Assembly: GCF_020521235.1 (NCBI RefSeq)
Contig: NZ_BLAY01000011.1
Location: forward strand, 1 to 64,000
Direction of reading: 5' to 3'
DNA length: 64,000 nucleotides
Source: Microseira wollei NIES-4236
Lineage (GTDB): Bacteria > Cyanobacteriota > Cyanobacteriia > Cyanobacteriales > Aerosakkonemataceae
Made by a program: the position numbers and the translations under genes. Of this stretch, positions 1-8,150 are shown one piece after another. Every line of letters begins with the position of its first letter. The first letter of the stretch is position 1. The notes beneath the pieces were generated by a model. The model was not told the DNA's origin. It made no database searches and was given only the letters and a program-made list of their open reading frames with translations.

Positions 1-843
1 CAAACATCGACTGCTCAAAGATTAAAGAATTTACCATCCTACCTAAGAATGGTGCATTCTATCTTGAGCTTTCCTATCCAGTCCAAAAAGAAAAGCACGA
101 TTTAGATATCAATCGTGCTTTATCAATAGATTTGGGAACCGCCGATAATCTAACGGCATGTGTCGATACCTTGGGCAACTCTTTCTTGATTGACGCTCGC
201 GCTATGAAGGCGATGAATCAATTGTGGAACAAAAAGGTATCGACTCGCAAACAGGGTAAGTCAGAGGGATACTGGGATAAATGGTTGGATAGGATTACTC
301 GCAAGCGTAACCATCAAATACGCGACGGAATTAATAAGGCGACTAAGATTGTTATTCAACACTGCTTGAAGCACCAGATCGGTACTTTAGTTGTCGGGTG
401 GAATGAAGGCTTTAAGGAAAGCGCTAATCTTGGTCGAATCGAGAATCAGAAATTTGTTCAGATGCCTTTGGGAAGACTAAAAGAGCGACTGAAGCAGCTT
501 TGCATTTTGCACGATATTAGGTTTATAGAAACTGAAGAAGCTTACACTTCTCAGGCTAGCTTTCTTGATGGTGACTCCCTGCCCAAATATGGCGAAAAGC
601 CAGAAGGGTGGAAAGCATCTGGTAAGCGCATATATCGTGGTTTGTATTGCTCTTCCAACGGTTTGGTTATTAATGCCGATCTGAATGCTTCTGCAAATAT
701 TTTGCGTAAAGTAGCCAGCTTTTCTTCGCTTGGACTTAGGCTTACTGGGTAGGCGGTGTTTGACGACCGCAGCGAGAGTTAGGCTTTGGCAAAAGCCTTC
801 TCTGTCCGCAGAATCTCAGTCTCTTTAGAGCTGAGAGTGTCAA
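1..843 (+). mobile_element. Right part of an IS200/IS605-type element carrying tnpB
   Basis: The tnpB reading frame enters from the left edge of the window and is followed by about 90 nt that end in a compact hairpin. Its outer arms are CTCAG (815-819) and CTGAG (831-835), its inner arms CTCT (821-824) and AGAG (827-830). The sequence then runs into AGTGTCAA (836-843). A subterminal hairpin followed by a TCAA-like end is the usual right end of this group, and the same stretch normally forms the 3' scaffold of the TnpB guide RNA. Immediately beyond it, DUF1016 coding sequence on the other strand begins, so the boundary is placed near 843. The left end is outside the window. Confidence 0.7.
3..752 (+). 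CDS. tnpB: TnpB-family RNA-guided nuclease, 5' end outside window
   Basis: The frame is open from base 3, so the true start lies upstream; a TTG at 132 is internal. The visible part has the RuvC-I motif SIDLG with its aspartate codon at 129-131, a segment LVVGWNEG where RuvC-II normally lies, the block EEAYTSQASFLD, and the RuvC-III motif NADLNASANIL near the C-terminus. The CxxC zinc-finger pairs of classical TnpB are absent; only a single cysteine occurs in the corresponding stretch. This matches a TnpB subgroup with a reduced finger and possibly a relocated RuvC-II glutamate (inference; EEAYTS is the candidate). Proteins of this family use a guide RNA from the element's 3' end to cut target DNA. 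No partner TnpA is visible. Confidence 0.85.
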   Translation, partial: NIDCSKIKEFTILPKNGAFYLELSYPVQKEKHDLDINRALSIDLGTADNLTACVDTLGNSFLIDARAMKAMNQLWNKKVSTRKQGKSEGYWDKWLDRITRKRNHQIRDGINKATKIVIQHCLKHQIGTLVVGWNEGFKESANLGRIENQKFVQMPLGRLKERLKQLCILHDIRFIETEEAYTSQASFLDGDSLPKYGEKPEGWKASGKRIYRGLYCSSNGLVINADLNASANILRKVASFSSLGLRLTG

Positions 844-1105
844 ATACATCAGATTGGATCGAGAAAACCCTTTCAGATCGGGGAACTCTCGATGGAGATC
901 TTTGGAGAGCTGTTCGATTACTTTTGCCCCCCATCCTTCCTCTCGCTGCCGTTCCAGAATAGAGCGCCCGATTTGCCAATAAAGGAAGATCAGTTCCTGG
1001 TTGACGGCGAGAGCTGCCCGAACCTGAGCAGTGCGGATGCGTTCTTTGAGGTCACGCAAGAAGTCATCGTACTTCGTCAGGGAGGAGAGATGTTTGCTTC
1101 GGCAT
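844..1105 (-). pseudogene. DUF1016 (YhcG-type) nuclease, N-terminal fragment
   Basis: Reading leftwards from an ATG at 1105, the start MPKQTSLP is followed by a one-base shift near 1080. Translation then continues as a clear DUF1016 N-terminal domain: KERIRTAQVRAALAVNQEL, the LYWQIGRSILERQ helix, GWGAKVIEQLSKDL, and REFPDLKGFSRSNLMYL. Translation then runs straight into the right end of the TnpB element at 843. The family is a PDDEXK-type nuclease about 340 residues long; only about 85 residues remain and the catalytic C-terminal domain is missing, presumably displaced to the far side of the insertion. The gene is therefore broken twice, by a frameshift and by the insertion. Confidence 0.7.
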
Positions 1106-2443
1106 GGTTAGCAGAGAGATAGAGAAGCATTCTGGTGGGAAGGAGTAATCTCCTTCTGTGAATTCCTTGATGAATTCGTTAGGAGGAGCGATCGCAGAGT
1201 ATCGTTTAAGTGTCAGCTTTTATAATTTATCTTTGCAAATACGATTATTTCCTTCTTTTTCAGCAGCAATCTGCAAGTAATCTCGTACCCAGTTGCAGGC
1301 ATAAGTCATTTCGTCGAGTTGCGAAATCTTGTCTAAGTTCCATAGCAGAAATACTTGCTCGTCACCCGCAGATACAAGCATTTTTCCATTCTGAATAAAT
1401 GCTGCGCTTCTGACAGCAGAATTATGGCGTTTTAGGGTTTTAACTAGCGAGCCGTTGCTGTTCCATATTTTGATAGTACCATCCATTGATCTGGATACAA
1501 TATACTGTCCATCATCACTAAAATTGACATCTAATACAGCCGCTTGATGTCCTTTAAGCGTGGCGATCGCGCTGCCATCTGTTCGCCAAAGTTTAACCGT
1601 TTTGTCTTCCGAACCAGCGGCGAACAGGTTTTCTTTGGGACTAAAGGCAATACTATTAATAGGAGCTTGATTAGCGGCGATCGCTTTCAGCAATTTGCCA
1701 TTTGTATCCCAAATTTTGAGGTTGTTATCTAAACCTCCCGATCCGATGAATTTGCTATCGAAACTAAATGCGACTGCCTTGACCGATGCTTGATGACCAA
1801 CCAAAACTCTGGTTGGTTTGCGATCTGGAATCAGACCTGTTCGCTCGCGCTGCCAGAGTTTAACCAGATTATCGGATGATGCCGTTACAAACCACTTACC
1901 GTCTGAACTGAAAGCAATACTACTAACGTAAGGTCGCTCTCCACTTCCAACTTTGGGATTGACCTCTAACGTTTGCAAGCGCGTGCCATCAGACTTCCAG
2001 AAAATAACCGTACCATCGCGGGAAGCCGTGGCAAAAAATCGCCCGTCGGGACTGAAAGTTACGTCGTAAATGGGTAGTTCGTGGGCAATAAAAGTTCGAT
2101 TGGGACGATGGTTAAATTCTCCGGCTGCATTCCGTTGCCAAAGGTTGATTACTCTTTTAAGTCCTACAGAAATGATGCGCTCTTGATTAGGACTGACTGC
2201 TACTTGCCGCACTCCACCAGCTTCGGCTATTAACGAGTTAATTAGGGAATGCTGAATTTTCCAGACTCGGATTGTACCGTCTTCAGATGCAGAGGTAAGT
2301 AAGTTTCCTTGTAAATTAAAGGCAATTCCCGTCACGCTTCCCTTATGTCCTAGCAGAGTTGCTAATAGTAGGCTCCCTTGACCTGTGTCATCAGGTTTAT
2401 TTTCTCGCTTTTTCCGGGACTTTGGAGAAGTTGAAGGGAGACC

Positions 2444-2487
2444 TAACCCCCCAACCCCCTTCTCTGGGAGGGAAGGGGGAGAATTTA
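2444..2487. repeat. C/G-rich palindromic repeat inside the WD40 linker
   Basis: The stretch around 2444-2487 has the form CCCCCAACCCCCTTCTC...GGGAGGGAAGGGGGAG, so its two arms pair into a hairpin. Similar C-run/G-run palindromes are common between genes in filamentous cyanobacteria. Here the repeat is kept in the coding frame and is read on the minus strand as a Pro/Gly-rich loop (SLPEKGVGGLG) in the disordered linker between WD40 repeats 6 and 7. Confidence 0.6.
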
Positions 2488-2580
2488 GAGGCTCTTTTGT
2501 TGTGGGAGAGAGGTTTTCTGGATTATTTGAAAATTCAGGTTCAGTTTGACTTGTTTTATCGGGTCTAAAAGGTTGAGGTG

Positions 2581-2714
2581 GAGGAAAATCTTCTAAATTT
2601 CTGCGATCGCCTCTCGGAGGTCTGGAAGGAAAATCTTCTAAACTTCCGCGATCGCCTCTCGGAGGTCTGGGAGGAAAATCTTCTAAACTTCTGCGATCGC
2701 CTCTCGGACGTCGG
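2581..2714. repeat. Three ~45-bp tandem units with HIP1 sites, coding
   Basis: Three near-identical units of about 45 bp each begin with GAGGAAAATCTTCTAAA or a close variant and contain GCGATCGC followed by CTCTCGGA. On the minus strand they encode three copies of RPPRGDR(R/G)(S/N)LEDFP, a charged, proline-rich stretch between WD40 repeats 6 and 7. A unit length divisible by three lets the array grow or shrink without losing frame. Confidence 0.8.
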
Positions 2715-5267
2715 ACTGGAGGTAAGTTTCCTAAACCTTTTTCTTCAGGTTTAGGAGTTGTAGCTGTAGTGCCTTCCCCGACGCGAGCTAGAAGTCGAAT
2801 TGTGGCATCCTGTCCGGCGGTGGCAAGTAACTGTCCATCTGGACTGAATGCGATCGCCGAGATTCCTGCATTCGGTAGAGTATAGGTTTGAAGTTTCTTC
2901 CCGTCGAGTTGCCATAGCACAGCCGAGTGCATATCAGCGTGAGCAATTTTTTTCCCATCTGGGCTAAAAGCTAGCTTGTGAACAGCTCGTATTAAAGGAG
3001 GAAAGATTCTAACTAATCTCCCATCTGTTCGCCATAGATGAATAGAATTACCAATCGCAGCTGTAGCCACAAACTGACTGTCGGGACTAAATGCAACTGT
3101 TAGCCCTTTTGCAGGTAAGGTTGCGATTAAAGTGCCGTCACTGCGCCAAAGTTTTACCGTTTGTTCTTCACCAACCGAAGCAAATAACTGACCATTTGGA
3201 CTGAACTTGGCTTCTCCGACTTCGGTTTGATCTGAGTTCAGTATTTTCAGCAATTTGTTGCCATTAATATCCCATATTTGAATCGTGCGATCGGCAGAAG
3301 CAGATAAAATTCGTTGTCCATCTGGACTGAAACTAACTGCGTTAGCTGGGACTGTATGCGCCGGACTTTTGCCATCTACTGACATTTCTCTAACAAACTT
3401 GCCTTCTTGTTGCCAGAGTTTAACTCTGCCATCTGTTCCGGCAGAAGCAATCAGTTTGCCATCGGGAGCGAGCGCAATATCTTTAATCGCCGTCCCCACA
3501 GACCAGCGATTTAATTCTTCAATACCGTAGATCGTCCGTTGAAGTACGTCCTGCACTTGCTCTTGGAGTGCGGTGTCTGCATTATTTAGGTTTTGAAGTT
3601 CTTGTTTTGCCTTAATGGCATCGATGATTGCTTCCAGTTGGCGATGGGAATCAAAGTTTCCTTCAGATGAAGATATCAATGCTTTGATGGCGCTAATTTT
3701 GGCTTCCCGTTCGCTGATTCTGGCTTGGCGATATTGCCATAAGGTAGCAATTCCCAGACCTAATGTAACTACCAAAGCTGTGCCGATGGCGATGGAAAAT
3801 CGCTTTTGCAATCGAGCGTTGCGTTTTTCCTGAACCAGTTGAGCTTCTACAGCTTTAATGCGAGCGGCTTCTAATGATTGTTGGACTTGGATGCGATCGC
3901 TCTCCACAGAAGCAGCTAAAAACTGATAATCCAAATCGCTCAATCGTTTTCCCTGGGACCATTGTTGTGCATCCCGCAGCGCTTGTCCGCGCAACAGTCG
4001 CGACTCATCTTGCCGTTCGGATACAATCCAAGCATCCAGCGATTGGGAATAAGGACGCAACATTTTCAGTTGCCAATCGACCCATTGCAGGTGAAAGACT
4101 TCGGCATAAATCTGGTTTTTCACCGGCAAATAACCCTTTTCTTTTATAGCCAGTCCTGATAGTATCAGTTCTATTTGTTCGCGACTGTCATCGGCGGGAA
4201 TCTGTTCTCCCTGCAAAATTTGCTGATAAATTCCTAGCAATCGTCCGGCGCTATCTTGATTGTTGAGAATGCGGTTGCGAATCCTCCGCAAATGTTCTGG
4301 TTCTTCTTGCGCTTCCCATTCTTTGAGGATTCTTTCTCTAACAAGGGTTTCCACCCAATAGGCTTCGTTACCGGGAGGAATTCTCAAGCTGTTGGTGACC
4401 GTATCTTGGCTAGAATCTCTCGCTAGCTGACAGAGTTTTTGGGTTAAAAAAGGTTGTCCGTTCGTCCACTTGAGGATTGCTTGCAGCACCGCTTGCACGT
4501 CGCCAGTTTGCAGTTTGAATCCTGGGGCTAGGGTTTGAGCTTCGCTGAGGGTGAAGCCATTTAGCTCGATCGCCGTACCGATATTGAACGGGGTGCGTTT
4601 GCGATCGCGGATAAAATCAGACGGAGTTGCCACGCCAAACAATGCAAAACTAATCCGCCGATATTCAGGGTCAACGGCTCGCTGATTGTAACAATATCTA
4701 ATTAATGCAAAGAAGTCATCGACGGCCAAAGGTAAAGTTAGAATGCTATCAATTTCATCGATAAAAATAACCAGTTTTTATTGAGGAAATTTCGGGAGAA
4801 GAACATCGCTAATAAATCGACTCAGCCGTTGTAACAGAGAAATATCTACTTCATCATTCCACCAAGTTTTAAAGTTAAATTTGCCCAGCAGCCCGAAGCT
4901 TCGCAATAAGTCGAGGGTGATACCCTTATACCATTGCAGCGGCGTAATGTTTTCGCTACCAATATTGGTGATATCCAGCACCGCACAGCGATAACCTGCT
5001 GCTTCTAAACGATGGCGCGTGTGTACCAGTAATGAAGATTTGCCCATCTGTCGGGCGTTAAGTACGTAACAAAACTCGCCTCGTTTGAGAGCGGTATAAA
5101 GTTCTATATCCGCTTGCCGAGCGATATAGCTCGGAGCGTCAGTCGTGAGGCTACCCCCGACTTGGTAAAGCATGGCGCTGTGATTGCGATCGCATTAGCA
5201 TTTTACTCGAAGATACCGCAGGAGCCAGAAAGATGGCGAAAAGTTTTCATTTTTAACTTTATTAACC

Positions 5268-5361
5268 GTAAAGGAACCGAGTTTCTCTGAAAAATATTCG
5301 AATTGGAACCAGAGAGCGCAGCAAGAAACAAAGGTGATAGGTTGCCCAAGCCTAAGTCCTG
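5268..5361. repeat. Diverged copy of the ~105-bp AGGACTTACGC repeat
   Basis: The segment contains GAACCGAGTTTCTCTGAAAA, then CAAGAAACAAAGGTGATAGG, and ends in AAGTCCTG. The copy at 52948-53051 has the same order of blocks. The left terminus is degraded. The rest of the 5174-5700 interval is A/T-rich, with a duplicated ATGAGATTTATGAGATT motif at 5577-5618 just ahead of the RTX gene; no gene was seen in it. Confidence 0.6.
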
Positions 5362-5702
5362 GTTTTTTTACCAGGCAATCGGCGAGGGCGCACCTCCAGC
5401 GAGCAGATCCAATCATTCCTAGGTTGGGTTTTGTCCCTCAGACCCTAACCTACAGCTAATTAACTACAACTAATTAACCAGTTTTTCCGGCTAACTTAGC
5501 CATTTATTTATAAGAGATTACTTAACTTTATACTATCTTTAAAAATGGCTGACGCAGTTTCTCCTAAACCAGATTATATGAGATTTATGAGATTGAGCAT
5601 ATGAGATTTATGAGATTTTAGGGGTTCTCAATGCCGGGTTGTGTTAGCCAAACTGAGAGTATAAATCAGTTAACGACTCAAACAACAGCAACAGAGGAAC
5701 CC

Positions 5703-7016
5703 ATGACTAACACAACAGCTATTCAAAACTTGGTCAATGACTTGGTTAAGGTCAACGGTATATTTGGTTTATATAGTTACGCTAGTGCTGTCGATCCTGC
5801 AACCGTTTTAAACAATTTAACTAGCAAGACTTCTGACGAATTACTTGACTATCTCGAACAAGCATGCGTTAGCAGCACAACTATCTCAAATTTTGAAAAT
5901 ATTTTTTCACAATCAAACGGTACTTCTCTTTTAACCAGTCTGCTCTCAACCTATAATGGAGGTTTTTCCTACAATATTAATCAAGGTAATAGCAACCTTA
6001 CTGGCAGCACTGGCAATGATTTGATCGTTAATATAGATGATATTACTGGCAGCTTAACAGGCAACGCTGGCAACGATCTTTTATTAAATGCTAGTTCGGC
6101 AAGCAGCACTCTTAAAGGTGGTGATGGCGATGATGTTTTAGCCAACCTCAGCACCGCCAGCAGCACCCTAGAAGGTGGGAGTGGAAACGATCTTCTGGTT
6201 AGCATCAGCACCGCAACCAGCACGCTCAATGGCGACGCTGGCAACGATACTCTGATCAACTTAGGCTACAACGCTCAGATGTCTGGCGGCGACGGTGCCG
6301 ATGTCCTCGTCGGTTGGGATGGCAACGATACGCTGACGGGTGGCAATGGTGCCGACAATTTAAGCGGAGGCGCTGGTGCTGACAAGCTCACGGGAGGCAG
6401 TGGCAACGACACCGTGACCGGAGGAGGAGGAGCCGATACTTTTCAATTTTCGGCTGAATACGGTATTACTTCATGGCAGAAAATTGGTTTCTTTAAATTC
6501 CCAATCAAATTTGGTTGGCAAAACAGATCAGGAATCGATGTAATTAAAGATTTCAACGCCTCACAAGGAGATATCATCGAGATCGATACTAATTCTTCGT
6601 CTTCTGCTGCTACTCTTCGCTCTAATCTCAGTTTCAATGCCTCTACAGGTCAACTTTCTTTTGCTGGCAACGTTGTAGCGACGCTCGAAGGTGTTACCAG
6701 CTTCAACACTAGCAGCGTTCAGTTTATGTTACAAACAGTGTGGGAGTGCGAGACCGAACCACTGTCGATCGCCAACACGGATATGCAAAGCTTGGAGAAT
6801 GCGCTAGCGTTCATTGAGGAAGCCGTATATAAGCATAGCGGCGAACCGCTCACCGATTTGCAAAAATTGATTCTGCGCGCAGCTTGGGAAGGCAATCAGA
6901 AAACCTACAGCCAGATCGCGGCTGAATATAACTATTCTGACAAATATCTCCAGCAGGTCGTTGGCCCTAAACTTTGGCAATTGATATCGAACGCTTTAGG
7001 GCAAAAAGTTACCTAA
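5703..7016 (+). CDS. RTX-type calcium-binding repeat protein fused to a vMAP N-terminal HTH domain
   Basis: ATG 5703 is preferred because GAGGAA precedes it at the right spacing; an upstream ATG at 5631 has no obvious RBS. Residues about 1-95 are helical and unassigned. About ten glycine-rich nonapeptide-like repeats follow (GNDLL, GGDGADVL, GGSGNDTVTGG), then a typical RTX C-terminal domain with FNASQGDIIEID. RTX repeats bind calcium in secreted or surface proteins. Near residue 360 the protein changes to ENALAFIEEAV...LTDLQKLILRAAWEG...GPKLWQLIS, the helix-turn-helix segment that normally starts cyanobacterial vWA-MoxR-associated/AAA proteins. The TAA at 7014-7016 falls where that family continues (GQKVT-stop-SNLKVIL), and the frame stays open after it. 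The fusion appears to join two genes. Confidence 0.75.
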   Translation: MTNTTAIQNLVNDLVKVNGIFGLYSYASAVDPATVLNNLTSKTSDELLDYLEQACVSSTTISNFENIFSQSNGTSLLTSLLSTYNGGFSYNINQGNSNLTGSTGNDLIVNIDDITGSLTGNAGNDLLLNASSASSTLKGGDGDDVLANLSTASSTLEGGSGNDLLVSISTATSTLNGDAGNDTLINLGYNAQMSGGDGADVLVGWDGNDTLTGGNGADNLSGGAGADKLTGGSGNDTVTGGGGADTFQFSAEYGITSWQKIGFFKFPIKFGWQNRSGIDVIKDFNASQGDIIEIDTNSSSSAATLRSNLSFNASTGQLSFAGNVVATLEGVTSFNTSSVQFMLQTVWECETEPLSIANTDMQSLENALAFIEEAVYKHSGEPLTDLQKLILRAAWEGNQKTYSQIAAEYNYSDKYLQQVVGPKLWQLISNALGQKVT

Positions 7017-7163
7017 TCAAATCTCAAAGTTATCCTTACCCAGCAGTTAGCAACTCAAGAGGATAGCAGCAAATCTCCAGCAACAAGAGAGGTTTATTCG
7101 GCTAAAAATGCGATCGAATTAGAGTATCCAACCGACAGCGTACCGTTAGGTTCGCCTTTCTAC

Positions 7164-7745
7164 GTGATGCGTACTCCTCACGAACCAAACTGTTATACAA
7201 GCGCACTCAAACCAGGCGATCTAATCCGGATTAAAGCCCCTCGACAAATGGGAAAAACTTCATTAATGAAGCGGATTTTAGCTTATGCCAAGGCCAATGA
7301 AATTCAAACTGTAACGCTGAACTTTCAACAAGCTGAAAAACAGATACTTAATAATCTAAACACTCTCTTACGGTGGGTCTGTGCCAATATATCGCGGCAA
7401 CTCAATATGAGTCCTAAGCTAGATGACTATTGGGATGAAGATATCGGCAGCAAAATGAGTTGTACCCTTTACATGGAAGGTTATTTACTCGAAGCCACAG
7501 AAACACCTCTTGTACTAGCTTTAGAGGAAGTGAGCGAACTGTTTGACTATCCCAGCGTCGCTCAAGAATTTCTCACTATGCTGCGCAGGCACGAGTACAC
7601 AAAAGCTGAGCCAAGCTGGCGCAAACTGCGTCTAGTCATGGTACAATCTACTGAAAACTACGTTGCTTTACCGATTAATCAATCTCCTTTTAATGTAGGG
7701 CTAGAATTAGCGCCCTTTACCCCACAACAAGTTCAGGAGGAATAG
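7164..7745 (+). pseudogene. AAA_35-type ATPase domain, continuation of the RTX/HTH frame
   Basis: The same frame as the upstream gene stays open from 7017 through this segment. It encodes a linker and then VPLGSPFYVMR, Walker A (APRQMGKTSLM) and a Walker B-like strand LVLALEEVSELFDYP. The family usually has LALDEVD here, so the first acidic position is Glu. The frame closes at TAG 7743-7745, inside a conserved stretch (TPQQVQEE). A single missing base near 7742 would restore the frame into the next segment. If translated separately, GTG 7164 or an internal start would be needed. I treat it as part of a decayed vMAP-type ATPase gene. Confidence 0.7.
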
Positions 7746-7747
7746 AA

Positions 7748-8125
7748 GTGAATGGTTTGCATCTATCCAGCGAACAACTAAACCATTTAATGGAATTGCT
7801 TGGCGGGCATCCCTACCTGGTTCGCCTTTTGCTCTATCATTGGGCGCAACAACCAGATAGCTTAGAACAATTGCTAGAAACTGCCCATACTGATGCGGGA
7901 ATTTATCGCGATCATCTCCACCGCTATCTTTGGACATTGCAACAGTACCCCAAACTAAGTGCTGCTTTTGAGCAAGTGTTGAATTCCACCACTCCCGTTG
8001 CCATCGAGCAAATGCAAGCTTTTAAGCTTAACAGCATGGGTTTAGTCAGTTGGCGCGGCAATTGCGTCACCTTGACTTGTAATCTGTATCGACAGTATTT
8101 TGGCGCTCAAATCCTGTGTAGCTAA
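7748..8125 (+). pseudogene. C-terminal part of the AAA_35-type ATPase
   Basis: This segment is shifted by one base relative to the ATPase segment and supplies the winged-helix-like end of that domain: GGHPYLVRLLLYHWAQQ, then YRDHLHRYLWTL and RGNCVTLTCNLYRQYF. A perfect AGGAGG (7735-7740) lies 7 nt before GTG 7748, so the fragment could be translated on its own by coupling to the preceding ORF. More likely the one-base shift simply breaks the gene. It ends 25 nt before the UPF0182 gene. Confidence 0.65.
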
Positions 8126-8150
8126 AAATAGCCCTCTAGGTAGATAAATT

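Larger units (their letters stand above)
1220..5173 (-). pseudogene. AAA-like ATPase with 14 WD40 repeats, split by an in-frame TAA
   Basis: One continuous frame runs from ATG 5173 to the stop at 1220, broken only by TAA at 4780-4778. Upstream of the stop is the AAA_35-type start (YQVGGSL) and Walker A ([11 protein letters not shown]). The stop falls just before Walker B (KLVIFIDEIDSIL). Next come the ATPase C-terminal half, a transmembrane helix (near SIAIGTALVVTLGLGIATLW), and 14 WD40-like repeats. Fourteen fits two seven-bladed propellers. A Pro/Arg-rich linker with repeats lies between repeats 6 and 7. The tail CNWVRDYL is typical of the family. Such proteins are thought to be signalling or scaffold STAND-like ATPases. 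The downstream piece lacks Walker A, so function requires readthrough or the gene is dead. Confidence 0.85.

Noticed and set aside
7731-7750. Programmed frameshifting in the AAA gene
   Set aside because: There is no slippery heptamer or downstream pseudoknot that I can see, and the same gene has another in-frame stop. AGGAGG before GTG 7748 more simply allows reinitiation.
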